Assembly (NCBI GenBank): GCA_036562755.1
Contig: DATCJN010000011.1
Location: 1 to 31,583, forward strand
From: DUVY01 sp036562755
Lineage (GTDB): Bacteria; Bacillota; Clostridia; Christensenellales; DUVY01
Direction of reading: 5' to 3'
DNA: 31,583 bases
Part shown: in pieces, positions 6,331 through 13,955 of the stretch
Numbering within the stretch: the first letter of the stretch is position 1
Layout of the letters: every line of letters begins with the position of its first letter
Program-made: the position numbers and the translations under genes
The notes under the pieces: generated by a model
Told to the model about the DNA's origin: nothing
Database searches by the model: none
What the model saw: the letters and a program-made list of their open reading frames with translations, nothing else

Positions 6331-7470
6331 TTACATTTTGCCACCGCCCGCGCAGTTTAGAACGTTGGATACATAGGCGTATTTTAGGTAGCGCTTTTGT
6401 TCCGCCGAATATTGCGCGTATTCGACCAGTTTATCAATCAACTCAAAAAAGTCTATGCCGCTGTAATCCCACAGATAATAGCTCAAAGAGCCGGGTATGG
6501 TGTTGACTTCGTTGATATAGACGGTATCGTCCGTTTTATCGATTATATAGTCTATCCTTATTACGCCCTTGCAATTAAGCGCCAAAAAGACCTGTTTAGA
6601 CTGCTCTTGTATGGAAGCGGCCATATCGTCGGGAATATCCGCCGGCAGTTTTCTCTTTAGGCTGTCCATTCCTCCCGTTTTTGAGCCTTTAGATAGATAC
6701 TTTTCCTCAAAGCTCAAAAATGCCTGCCAGCTTAGCGGCCGCTCGCAAGCCGAGGTTTTGACTTCGGCGGGGCTTCCCAAAACCGAACAGTTGACTTCTA
6801 TAAAATCGTTTAAAGCGCGCTCGACCACTACCCTGTTGTCAAACTTAAAGGCTATGTCCATTGCGGCCTTTAGGCTTTCGAGATCGCTCGCCCTGGTTAT
6901 GCCTATGCTGCTGCCTAAATTAGACGGCTTGACGATTAGCGGAAATCCCAGTTTTTCCGCCCGTTCCAAAAAGTTTTGCTGCCCCGTTATGTGATAATAC
7001 TCTTCTTTATATGTCCAGACATAAGGCAGAACGTTAAGCCCCAATCCCTTAAAAAACATTTTCATCGCTATTTTGTCCATACCCAATGCGCTGCCAAGAA
7101 CCGAGCTGGAGGTATAAGGGATATCGGACATCTCAAGCAACCCCTGAAGCGTGCCGTCCTCGCCGTTTAGACCGTGCATGCAAAGCAGCGCTACGTCGGC
7201 CTTGCACAACACTTTGTTTTTTTTGTAATAGATGTTTTGGTCGGCGGGCTTAAAATACACTTTATGAAGTTTGAGGTAGTCTATATTTTTGCAAAACTCA
7301 AAGTTCTTCAGCTCCTCGCCGTATAAAAACAAGCCGTTGATGTCTATATAAATGGGATAGACATTATACTTGGACTCGTCTATAAAATCCATCGCCTGAT
7401 GGGCTGTTATTATCGAAATATCGTGCTCGCAGGACTTTCCGCCGAAAAACACCGCTAAATTAATTTTCAT
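6331..7470 (-). CDS. ddl: D-alanine-D-alanine ligase
   Basis: This ATP-grasp ligase makes the D-Ala-D-Ala dipeptide of peptidoglycan. The 379-residue product has the N-terminal FFGGKSCEHDISI loop (8-20), CMHGLNGEDG, the ATP-grasp core (PLIVKPSNLGSSIGI), and the metal and substrate region RIDYIID with EVNTIPGSLSYYLW near residue 320. The lid loop carries EEKYLS, with the Lys-Tyr pair usual for dipeptide rather than depsipeptide ligases. It then has an unusual Gly/Lys/Ser stretch before KRKLPADI. The C-terminus extends about 30 residues past the usual end. The ATG at 7470 follows GCGAGGTC. Only 13 bases separate it from the Mur ligase gene that would use its product. Confidence 0.92.
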   Translation of the reverse strand: MKINLAVFFGGKSCEHDISIITAHQAMDFIDESKYNVYPIYIDINGLFLYGEELKNFEFCKNIDYLKLHKVYFKPADQNIYYKKNKVLCKADVALLCMHGLNGEDGTLQGLLEMSDIPYTSSSVLGSALGMDKIAMKMFFKGLGLNVLPYVWTYKEEYYHITGQQNFLERAEKLGFPLIVKPSNLGSSIGITRASDLESLKAAMDIAFKFDNRVVVERALNDFIEVNCSVLGSPAEVKTSACERPLSWQAFLSFEEKYLSKGSKTGGMDSLKRKLPADIPDDMAASIQEQSKQVFLALNCKGVIRIDYIIDKTDDTVYINEVNTIPGSLSYYLWDYSGIDFFELIDKLVEYAQYSAEQKRYLKYAYVSNVLNCAGGGKM

Positions 7471-7483
7471 AAGACCTCGCTTT

Positions 7484-9055
7484 TTAGAAATTATCGGGCA
7501 AGTCGTTTTGGAACAAAACCACTTTGCTTCCTGAAATAGAATTTAGGATATTGACAGCCTGGTTTAGATTGTCGCAAACCCTTATCCGCTTGGGGCTGAA
7601 ATTTGCCTTTACCAATCCGTCATATATATATAATGAATTAGGGCCTGTGATTATGCACCAATCCGCCGCCCCGGCTATATATTTTCCAAGCTCCTCGTTG
7701 ACGCTTTTTTGGCGCTTGCCCATATCCACCAATCCTGCGGTAATGACTACCTTTTTTTGCAAAAAGGATCTTAGCACGTCCAGCGCGGCTTTTGCGCCCT
7801 CTAAGTTGGCGTTAAAAGAATCGTCTATAATGGTCATTCCGGCAGACTCAATTAATTGAAGCCTGTGCGGCGCGGGTTTTAGTTCGGTTATCTTTTGGGC
7901 TATGTCTTCAAGGCTTACTCCTAATTTATACGCTATAGCGGCGGCAAGAGTTATATTGCCTATATTATGCATTCCTAACAGCGCGGTAACGCAGTCAATG
8001 CTTTGGTTGTCTATGGTCAGCTTAAACTTGCTGCCGCGGTTAAATGTTTGAGGTTCTGAATAATATGCGAAAGAATTCTCGCTTGCGCCGACCATTAGTT
8101 TGTTTTGGGTAGTTGTGTTATACAAATCCAAAACAATAGGGCTATGGCAATTAAAAACAGCTAAACCTTGGGGTTTTAGATTTTCTATTATTTCGTATTT
8201 GGTCTTTGCTACTCTTTCGATGCTTTTAAAAGTGGCTAGATGCTGTTCGCCTATTGCCGTAATTACCGCTATATCAGGCGTCGCTATTTCGCATAATTTG
8301 GCAATATCGCCCTTTCTTCTTGCGCCCATTTCGGCAATAAAAATTTGGTCGTCGGGTTTTAAGTTTTCGTTTATGGCGCGGCATAAGCCCATAGGCGTGT
8401 TGTAGCTGTTGGGGCTTGCGCACACCTTATATTGACCTTCTAAAAGCTTTTGAAGGATAAATTTTACGCTTGTTTTGCCAAAGCTGCCCGTAATGCCTAT
8501 TATTTTTAGATTGGGCATAGAGGCTAGTTTTTTCTTGGCCAGGTAGATATATTTGGTCTGTAATATTAATTCCATAGGCGCGGCTATAATAGCCGCGACG
8601 CCGCATAGAAGGTAATTAACGACAGGAGTTAAACCTATAATGGAATAATTTATTATTGGAAACTTCAATAACGCGTCAACTATCCCTATCCAAAAGCCAA
8701 AGTTAACTAAAAACAATATAAATAAATACCTTAATATTCTATGGGTAAACTTAAGGGGCGTTTTGTACCTTCTTTTGAATTGTTTTACGCTCAAAAAGGT
8801 CATTGCGGCAATAAACGCAGCCAATCCCAATAAATAATAATGTCCGTCTAATAGCTTTAGAGCGTTAGTTATGCCCAATAAAGCCGCAAACGAAGCAACG
8901 CTCCATATTGCCAGCTTCAAAAGAAGAGACTTCTTGATATTAATAAAATATTCGGGTATATGATACGCGCTTAATTGGTAGTGCTGGACTAATTGATACG
9001 AGCAAAAAACAGCCGCTAAAGCGGCGGTCGCGCTAATAATCAAAGCTAAGGCCAT
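7484..9055 (-). CDS. murF: MurF-type Mur ligase with an N-terminal multi-helix membrane region
   Basis: MurF adds D-Ala-D-Ala to UDP-MurNAc-tripeptide. The 523-residue protein has the Mur ligase core: P-loop GITGSFGKTS at 187-196, SPNSYNTPMG, AEMGARRKGDI, GEQHLATF, GMHNIGN, PHRLQ, and DDSFNANLEGAKAAL, the counterpart of the MurF DDSYNANP motif. The usual N-terminal UDP-sugar-binding domain is missing. Residues 1-165 instead form about five hydrophobic helices (near 1-20, 45-65, 72-90, 107-128 and 138-160), so the catalytic part should be tethered to the inner face of the membrane. The start at 9055 has a strong GGAGG and overlaps the hydrolase gene by 10 bases. Placement before ddl supports a MurF role, but another acceptor substrate is possible. 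Confidence 0.82.
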   Translation of the reverse strand: MALALIISATAALAAVFCSYQLVQHYQLSAYHIPEYFINIKKSLLLKLAIWSVASFAALLGITNALKLLDGHYYLLGLAAFIAAMTFLSVKQFKRRYKTPLKFTHRILRYLFILFLVNFGFWIGIVDALLKFPIINYSIIGLTPVVNYLLCGVAAIIAAPMELILQTKYIYLAKKKLASMPNLKIIGITGSFGKTSVKFILQKLLEGQYKVCASPNSYNTPMGLCRAINENLKPDDQIFIAEMGARRKGDIAKLCEIATPDIAVITAIGEQHLATFKSIERVAKTKYEIIENLKPQGLAVFNCHSPIVLDLYNTTTQNKLMVGASENSFAYYSEPQTFNRGSKFKLTIDNQSIDCVTALLGMHNIGNITLAAAIAYKLGVSLEDIAQKITELKPAPHRLQLIESAGMTIIDDSFNANLEGAKAALDVLRSFLQKKVVITAGLVDMGKRQKSVNEELGKYIAGAADWCIITGPNSLYIYDGLVKANFSPKRIRVCDNLNQAVNILNSISGSKVVLFQNDLPDNF

Positions 9056-9774
9056 CTTTCCTCCCCCAAAAATCTTTCACAATGCTTAATAAACAGCAGG
9101 CTTTTTTGCCTAAACGCAAAGTGCCCCGTGTCCCTTATAATCACAAGCCTGCTGCCTTTTATAAGCCTATTCATCTTCCTTGCCATATATAACGGCGTTT
9201 CGGTATCGTTTTGCCCCCAAATAAGCAAAGTGGGCGCCTTTATGTGCTTTAACAGCTTGGTCTGGTCGTAATTGACCGCTTTAACAAAGGTTGCGCGCAT
9301 TACTCCCGAAGCGGCCTTGTAGTCGCTTGAGCCGTATTTGGATAAATCCTTTTTTAACCTTTTGGCGATTTTATACTTTATGACATCTATGTAATACTTA
9401 AGTTTTTTGCGTTTTTTTATCCCCGCGCTTGAAGTTAAAATTAGTTTGTCTATTATTTCTGGATATCTATACGCAAGCTCTATCGCCACCCGTCCGCCGA
9501 AAGAATGAGCTATTATATGCGTTTTATCTATGTTATTGGCCTTTAAAAACTCATAGACTACTTGGGCGTAGTCTTGGACGGAAAAAGGATAAGGAGGCGG
9601 CGGGCTCTTGCCGAAGCCGCAAAAATCGATTGCCGTTACCGCGTAATTTTTTTTGAAATAATCAAAAACGGCTTGAAAGGATTCCAAACTTCCTCCCCAG
9701 CCGTGCAGTAACAGAATATTTTTTTCTTTTGAATTAGATTTTATGTAGTTAATTTTTATATCAAGATTGGTCAT
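9046..9774 (-). CDS. Alpha/beta-fold hydrolase
   Basis: The 242-residue cytoplasmic protein is a standard alpha/beta hydrolase. It has the oxyanion loop HGWGG at 24-28, the nucleophile Ser-91 in HSFGG, the acid Asp-190 in WGQNDTETP and the base His-218 in DTGHFAF. A basic cap region (KKRKKLKYY, KRLKKDLSK) lies between the strands. The substrate cannot be named; MenH-like and esterase-like proteins share this fold. Both ends overlap neighbours (14 bases with rimI, 10 bases with the Mur ligase), so it is translated as part of the operon. The fixed place before the Mur ligase hints at a cell-envelope role, by context only. A weak GGCGG precedes the ATG at 9774. Confidence 0.85.
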   Translation of the reverse strand: MTNLDIKINYIKSNSKEKNILLLHGWGGSLESFQAVFDYFKKNYAVTAIDFCGFGKSPPPPYPFSVQDYAQVVYEFLKANNIDKTHIIAHSFGGRVAIELAYRYPEIIDKLILTSSAGIKKRKKLKYYIDVIKYKIAKRLKKDLSKYGSSDYKAASGVMRATFVKAVNYDQTKLLKHIKAPTLLIWGQNDTETPLYMARKMNRLIKGSRLVIIRDTGHFAFRQKSLLFIKHCERFLGEERWP

Positions 9775-10198
9775 ACCGCCACATTATTAACGCGTCTTCT
9801 TGGTCGTTGTAGTATCTTTTTCTTACGCCCTCTGTTACAAAGCCCAAAGACTTGTAAAGATTAATGGCGGCTGTATTGCTGATTCGAACCTCTAAAGTAA
9901 TTTTTTTGATTCCTATGTGTTTTAGATAGTCTAACATATATATTATTAGCTGTCTGCCTATACCCTGTCTTCTACGCTCCGGGCAGACGGCAATATTGTC
10001 CAAATGCGCCTCGTCAAAGATGACCGTCAATACCGCGTAGGCTAATATTTCCGTCCCGTCAGTATAGACGAAAATCCTTGATATTCCGCTTGATAAAACG
10101 TCTTTAAAATTTTGCTCGCTCCAAGCGTCGTCTCCAAAGCACTCTTGCTCTAAAATAAAAATTTTTTCTAAATCTTCTTTGGTCGCCTGTCTTATCAT
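9761..10198 (-). CDS. rimI: Ribosomal protein bS18 alanine N-acetyltransferase
   Basis: RimI acetylates the N-terminal alanine of ribosomal protein S18. The 145-residue GNAT protein opens with MIRQATKEDLEKI, has the acetyl-CoA loop ERRRQGIGRQ at 74-83, EVRISNTAAINLYKSLGF and a C-terminal YYNDQEDALIMWR strand, as in RimI. I choose the ATG at 10198 after AAAAGGATCT. The frame is open upstream, but the extra residues have no similarity and would overlap tsaB by about 100 bases. With this start the overlap with tsaB is the usual four bases (ATGA). The tsaE-tsaB-rimI order is common in Firmicutes. Confidence 0.92.
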   Translation of the reverse strand: MIRQATKEDLEKIFILEQECFGDDAWSEQNFKDVLSSGISRIFVYTDGTEILAYAVLTVIFDEAHLDNIAVCPERRRQGIGRQLIIYMLDYLKHIGIKKITLEVRISNTAAINLYKSLGFVTEGVRKRYYNDQEDALIMWRYDQS

Positions 10199-10836
10199 AG
10201 ATCCTTTTGCGCCTGCGGAAGTTGGATGTATAAAGGCTCCAATTGTGAGCTTTCGACTGACTTTCGGTCTTGCGACATTATTTTTTTGATGCCCGCTTTG
10301 CAATCGTTGATTAAGTATATCTTAAAGTTATCTTTTTTTACGGGCAAATCAAAGTCGGCGGCAACCAGCGCAGGCTCGTCAATTAGATCCAAAAAGCGTT
10401 CAAACTCTTGTCTTGACATTACCTTGGGAGACAAAAGTTCTTTGAGCGAGCTATTTAGGTTTAAGTAAACGGCAGTATAAACTTGCGAATTTCCGCTCGC
10501 TTGGGCGCTGATTATTGTATCGCCTAAAGCGCTATATATATTATATGCGAACATCTCCAAAGAGTTGAAAGGGATTATCTTAATGTCTTTGATATACGAA
10601 AAAACTTTGGCCGTGGTTACTCCTATTCTTATGCCGGTAAACGAACCGGGACCTACATTGACGCCAATATAATTTATTAAATCCCAATCCTTGCCTTGCA
10701 TCAGCCTTTGGATTGCGGGCATTAAGGTTACCGAGTGCTGCAAAACGGATTCGTCAAAAAAATAAAGCTCTTGGCCTTGGTATTCGCCCACGATTTCCAG
10801 GTGTTTTCGGGCTGTGTCTATGGTTATATAGTTCAT
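10195..10836 (-). CDS. tsaB: tRNA threonylcarbamoyladenosine biosynthesis protein TsaB
   Basis: TsaB is the scaffold partner of TsaD in the bacterial t6A synthase, which modifies A37 of ANN-decoding tRNAs. The 213-residue protein has the ASKHA-type N-terminus (MNYITIDTA), HSVTLMPAIQRLM, and the TsaB/TsaD signature GPGSFTGIRIG at 62-72. It is slightly shorter than the 220-230 residues of many homologues, mostly in the C-terminal lobe. It overlaps tsaE by four bases at its start and rimI by four at its end. A GGTGGAAAT lies before the ATG. TsaD and TsaC are not in the window. Confidence 0.93.
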   Translation of the reverse strand: MNYITIDTARKHLEIVGEYQGQELYFFDESVLQHSVTLMPAIQRLMQGKDWDLINYIGVNVGPGSFTGIRIGVTTAKVFSYIKDIKIIPFNSLEMFAYNIYSALGDTIISAQASGNSQVYTAVYLNLNSSLKELLSPKVMSRQEFERFLDLIDEPALVAADFDLPVKKDNFKIYLINDCKAGIKKIMSQDRKSVESSQLEPLYIQLPQAQKDL

Positions 10837-11246
10837 TTTATTTCCACCAGTCTTGTGTTTTGATCAATGTAGGAAATATCCACGGTGTAAGTTATATCCC
10901 TTAAAATATCTTGGACCTTGTCCGCCCATTCTATAACGGTTACCGCCGTTTCTTTTCCTATATATTCGTCAAAACCCGCCTCAAGCGCCTCTGACGAGTC
11001 GGATAACCTATACATATCAAAGTGGTATAAATCCAATTTTTCGCCTTTGTATTGCCTAAACAGCACGAAAGTGGGGCTTAATACGGGCGCCGTTACGCCT
11101 AAACCAGCCGCCAAGCCTTTGGTAAAGACAGTTTTTCCCGCGCCTAACTGGCCGTTGAGGGTGATTACATCCCCGCCTTTTAGTCCGGCCGCCCATTTTT
11201 TTGCCAAATCGAAGGTTTGCTCCCAACTTGTAGTCTTATATCGCAT
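10833..11246 (-). CDS. tsaE: tRNA t6A biosynthesis ATPase TsaE
   Basis: TsaE is the small ATPase that drives the TsaB-TsaD complex. The 137-residue protein has Walker A GQLGAGKT at 32-39, SPTFVLFRQY, the LDLYHFDMYRL segment and the late VIEWADKV motif, all typical. It is the first gene of the tsaE-tsaB-rimI-hydrolase-murF-ddl operon. The ATG at 11246 is preceded only by a weak AGG three bases away, and a TATAAT ends just seven bases upstream. The message may therefore begin at or next to the start codon. No other in-frame start with a better ribosome-binding site is visible before the Walker motif. Confidence 0.93.
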   Translation of the reverse strand: MRYKTTSWEQTFDLAKKWAAGLKGGDVITLNGQLGAGKTVFTKGLAAGLGVTAPVLSPTFVLFRQYKGEKLDLYHFDMYRLSDSSEALEAGFDEYIGKETAVTVIEWADKVQDILRDITYTVDISYIDQNTRLVEIK

Positions 11247-11253
11247 AAGCCTA

Positions 11254-11282
11254 ATTATAACAGATGATGAAATTTAGGGCAA
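11254..11282 (-). promoter_or_regulatory. Promoter of the tsaE operon, possibly giving a leaderless message
   Basis: An extended -10 TGTTATAAT (TATAAT at 11254-11259) lies 17 bases from TTGCCC (11277-11282). Only seven bases separate the -10 from the tsaE ATG, so the predicted start falls on or beside the A of the ATG. Confidence 0.6.
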
Positions 11283-11286
11283 ATAT

Positions 11287-11315
11287 TAAAAAAAAGGGGA
11301 ATAAAATCCCCTTTT
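11287..11315 (-). terminator. Terminator of the zinc-ribbon/TM2-like gene
   Basis: AAAAGGGGA pairs with TCCCCTTTT across a six-base loop and runs into eight T on the minus strand. It also separates that gene from the tsaE promoter, which overlaps its downstream side. Confidence 0.85.
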
Positions 11316-11336
11316 GGTCAATCGATTTATAAATTT

Positions 11337-11840
11337 TTATTTGCAGTATTGCGCTTGAAAATCCTGCTCGGACATGGTGGCAAGAGTGATGCAATTAATC
11401 AAGCACATCAAAACGGGAATAAAAGTCCAAACAAATAATATGGACAGCACAAAAGCGCCAATTCTCTTTAAGTAAATCTTATGAATAGCGATGCCGCCTA
11501 GGCAGAACAACGATATTAGAGCCAATACCAGCGCGATTTCTTTTGATAAGCCCGAAGTAGCCTTTTGAGGACCGTTGGCATAAGTATTAATATGGCTATT
11601 ATAGGTATTGTTATAAGCGCCTTGTTGGTTATATGTTCCTTGACCGCTTTGATTGGGCTGGGTATCAAAGGAAAAGCCGTAAGTGTATGTCTTGTCTTTG
11701 CCCTGAATAGAGATGTTAAAACCGCGGCCTTTGTTTTCGGTATCGGTGGATTTTAGACCGACGCCGCAGTGGTCGCAAAAGTTTTGGTTGGGCTCTAAAG
11801 GCGCGCCGCAATTGGGGCATTTTAAAGCTTCTAAGGCCAT
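11337..11840 (-). CDS. Zinc-ribbon protein with C-terminal TM2-like membrane domain
   Basis: The 167-residue product starts with a zinc ribbon (C8, C11, C22, C25 in CPNCGAPLEPNQNFCDHC). A low-complexity Gly/Tyr/Asn/Gln linker follows (about residues 55-95), and then two hydrophobic helices with an IHKIYLKRIGAF turn between them. That arrangement resembles the TM2 domain. I start it at the ATG at 11840 after GGGAGT; the frame opens 22 residues earlier, but those codons lie over the promoter. The gene has its own promoter and terminator. Proteins of this build are common in Firmicutes and none has a settled role. The TM2 call rests on pattern only. Confidence 0.75.
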   Translation of the reverse strand: MALEALKCPNCGAPLEPNQNFCDHCGVGLKSTDTENKGRGFNISIQGKDKTYTYGFSFDTQPNQSGQGTYNQQGAYNNTYNSHINTYANGPQKATSGLSKEIALVLALISLFCLGGIAIHKIYLKRIGAFVLSILFVWTFIPVLMCLINCITLATMSEQDFQAQYCK

Positions 11841-11873
11841 TTTTGTACTCCCAAAATTATTTCGACAGATACT

Positions 11874-11902
11874 ATTATATTGTATAAATATGGCTATGAC
11901 AA
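11874..11902 (-). promoter_or_regulatory. Promoter of the zinc-ribbon/TM2-like gene
   Basis: TTGTCA (11897-11902) and TATAAT (11874-11879) are 17 bases apart on the minus strand. Transcription should start near 11867. A weak plus-strand candidate for the amidase gene (TTGTAT at 11880, CATAAT at 11904) overlaps it. Confidence 0.75.
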
Positions 11903-11944
11903 GCATAATTATTTAAAACTTGATTAAGATAGGATTAAAAAATA

Positions 11945-12427
11945 ATGAGAAAAATTACATACGACCGCCAGGCCGCGCTGGATTACGCGCGCAGGTGGGC
12001 ATTTTCGCGCAATCCTAAATATTACGACTTTTCGAACTTGGGCGGGGATTGCACCAATTTTATCTCTCAATGCGTTTTTGCGGGAATTAACGTAATGAAC
12101 TATACGCCCGTAACGGGCTGGTTTTATATATCCGCGTCTAATCGAACGGCGTCCTGGACTTCGGCGGAATTTTTTTATAAGTTCATTGTAAACAATAAAA
12201 GCGTAGGCCCTCAGGCGATTGAGACCGATATATACGACATCATAGAAGGCGATATAATTCAGTTGAGTTTTAGCGATAATATTTTTTCGCATTCTTTGTT
12301 CGTGGTGTCTATTTATCCCGAGATAACTGTGGCCACGCATACCTATGACGCCTACGATAGACCGCTAAACACTTACGTATATGACAAGATTAGGTTTTTG
12401 CATATTACGGGCGGCGCAAAGTATTGA
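11945..12427 (+). CDS. Putative amidase-domain protein (Amidase_6 type)
   Basis: The 160-residue protein matches the pattern of the putative amidase domain found at the C-terminus of many Firmicutes wall proteins: YDRQAALDYARRWAFSRNP, then GGDCTNFISQC with the likely nucleophile Cys-36, a GWFY...SWTSAEFFYKF segment, EGDIIQLSF, and SHSLFVV with the likely base His-116. Here it is a free-standing domain with no signal peptide, wall-binding module or membrane helix, so as read it would be cytoplasmic. The ribosome-binding site is a distant AGGA about ten bases before the ATG. Possible roles are trimming of peptidoglycan fragments or of another amide; this is inference. Confidence 0.75.
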   Translation: MRKITYDRQAALDYARRWAFSRNPKYYDFSNLGGDCTNFISQCVFAGINVMNYTPVTGWFYISASNRTASWTSAEFFYKFIVNNKSVGPQAIETDIYDIIEGDIIQLSFSDNIFSHSLFVVSIYPEITVATHTYDAYDRPLNTYVYDKIRFLHITGGAKY

Positions 12428-12510
12428 TAAAAGTGCGTATGATTGTTATTATTGGGCATTTGTGGTAACATATAATTATATAAATACCCTATTTTTTAAA
12501 GGAGAATGAA

Positions 12511-13518
12511 ATGATCTTAGTTACAGGCGGCACGGGCTATATAGGAAGCCATACGGCAATCGAGTTGATTAAGGCAGGCTATGAAATTGTCATAGCGGAT
12601 AATCTGTCCAATTCTAAAATAGAGGCATTAAACAGAATAAAACTGATTACCGGTAAAGACGTTAAGTTCTATCAAGTCGATTTATTGGATAAAGAAGGGC
12701 TCGAAAAAGTTTTCAGCGAGAACGATATTACCGACGTGATTCATTTCGCAGGCCTAAAAGCCGTAGGCGAATCAGTTTCCATTCCGCTAAGATATTATCA
12801 CAACAACATAACGGGCACTATTTATTTGCTGGAAACGATGAAAAAATACGGCGTAAAAAATATAGTGTTCTCATCCTCGGCGACAGTTTATGGCGTGCCC
12901 GAAACCGTTCCGTTAAGAGAGGACGCGCCGCTTGGAGCTACCAATCCATACGGCAGGACAAAGCTGTTTATTGAATATATTTTAAAGGATCAGAATTTAG
13001 CCGATCCTTCGCTTAATGTGGCGATTTTAAGATACTTTAACCCTATAGGCGCGCATGAGAGCGGGCTTATAGGCGAAGACCCCAACGGCATACCCAACAA
13101 CTTAGTGCCTTATATAACCCAGGTCGCCGTAGGCAGATTGGCTAAACTGAGGATATTCGGAAACGACTACCCTACCCACGACGGAACGGGCGTAAGGGAT
13201 TATATCCATGTTGTCGATTTGGCTCTGGGACATATAGCGGCGCTGAAAAAACTTGCCTCCAATCCCGGCGTGGTCATTTACAATCTAGGCACGGGCAAGG
13301 GTTACAGCGTGCTCGACGTGGTAAACGCGTTCTCTCAAGTGGTAGGTAAACCTATTCCCTATGAGTTTGCGCCCCGCCGTCCGGGCGACGTAGCGGCAAC
13401 ATTTGCCGATCCTACTTTAGCCAAAAAGGAATTGGGCTGGGAAGCAAAATACGACTTAATCAAAATGTGCCAAGACAGCTGGAACTGGCAAAAAAAGAAT
13501 CCCAACGGACTTGAATAA
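12511..13518 (+). CDS. galE: UDP-glucose 4-epimerase
   Basis: GalE interconverts UDP-glucose and UDP-galactose for galactose use and surface polysaccharides. The 335-residue short-chain dehydrogenase-type protein has the NAD loop GGTGYIGS at 6-13, SSSATVYG at 121-128, the catalytic Tyr-147 and Lys-151 in YGRTK, and RYFNPIGAH and RRPGDVA typical of GalE. A near-perfect AAAGGAGAATGAA precedes the ATG at 12511. A TATAAT at 12471-12476 may be its -10 box, but I see no good -35 at the usual distance. It is monocistronic and ends in a strong terminator. No other galactose gene is nearby, which suggests a sugar-nucleotide supply role. Confidence 0.96.
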   Translation: MILVTGGTGYIGSHTAIELIKAGYEIVIADNLSNSKIEALNRIKLITGKDVKFYQVDLLDKEGLEKVFSENDITDVIHFAGLKAVGESVSIPLRYYHNNITGTIYLLETMKKYGVKNIVFSSSATVYGVPETVPLREDAPLGATNPYGRTKLFIEYILKDQNLADPSLNVAILRYFNPIGAHESGLIGEDPNGIPNNLVPYITQVAVGRLAKLRIFGNDYPTHDGTGVRDYIHVVDLALGHIAALKKLASNPGVVIYNLGTGKGYSVLDVVNAFSQVVGKPIPYEFAPRRPGDVAATFADPTLAKKELGWEAKYDLIKMCQDSWNWQKKNPNGLE

Positions 13519-13524
13519 TAAAAG

Positions 13525-13549
13525 GCTCGCCAAAAAAGCGAGCTTTTTT
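13525..13549 (+). terminator. Terminator of galE
   Basis: GCTCGC (13525-13530) pairs with GCGAGC (13538-13543), followed by six T. Its T run overlaps the stop codon of the convergent small membrane gene, for which the same hairpin could also serve (CCTTTTATTATT on the minus side). Confidence 0.9.
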
Positions 13550-13775
13550 AATTATCTGTTTTATTCTTTTTGGTTTTTAGATAGGATACAAGTAAACAAA
13601 TCAATGAAAATACTATATATACGCTGAAAATCACAATGCAAAATATACTGTCGGCGTAGTTATTAATTGCTCCTTTATCGTATAAAGCCATAAGAATTAT
13701 TAATACAATAAGGCCTAATATGAAATATATTAATGACGCGATTAGGTAAAAATTCAATCTCTTATTTGCCTTCAT
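13548..13775 (-). CDS. Small two-helix membrane protein, unknown
   Basis: A 75-residue product with two hydrophobic helices (about 9-31 and 43-66), a short hydrophilic loop (DKGAINNYAD) and a basic C-terminal tail (LKTKKNKTDN). I recognise no family. It has a modest ribosome-binding site (CTAGG five bases before the ATG at 13775) and a TATAAT at 13797-13802 without a clear -35. It sits alone between the convergent galE terminator and the ppdK terminator. The membrane-protein composition supports real coding, but there is no independent evidence for function. Confidence 0.55.
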   Translation of the reverse strand: MKANKRLNFYLIASLIYFILGLIVLIILMALYDKGAINNYADSIFCIVIFSVYIVFSLICLLVSYLKTKKNKTDN

Positions 13776-13904
13776 AAAACCTAGATGCTTTTTATAATTA
13801 TATTTATTTTCTCTTTATATTTTCGCCTTAATTTTTTTTACTTAATACAACTTTTTACTTGTTATGAGTATATGTTAAGATATTTTATATATACTGTCAA
13901 GAAA

Positions 13905-13934
13905 ATAAAAAAAGCCCTGTTTTTTAACAGGGCT
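13905..13934 (-). terminator. Terminator of ppdK
   Basis: AGCCCTGTT and AACAGGGCT form a nine-base perfect stem with a four-base loop (13913-13934), followed by a run of T on the minus strand. It lies about 20 bases past the ppdK stop. Confidence 0.9.
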
Positions 13935-13955
13935 TTTGATTAGTCTTAATTTAAA

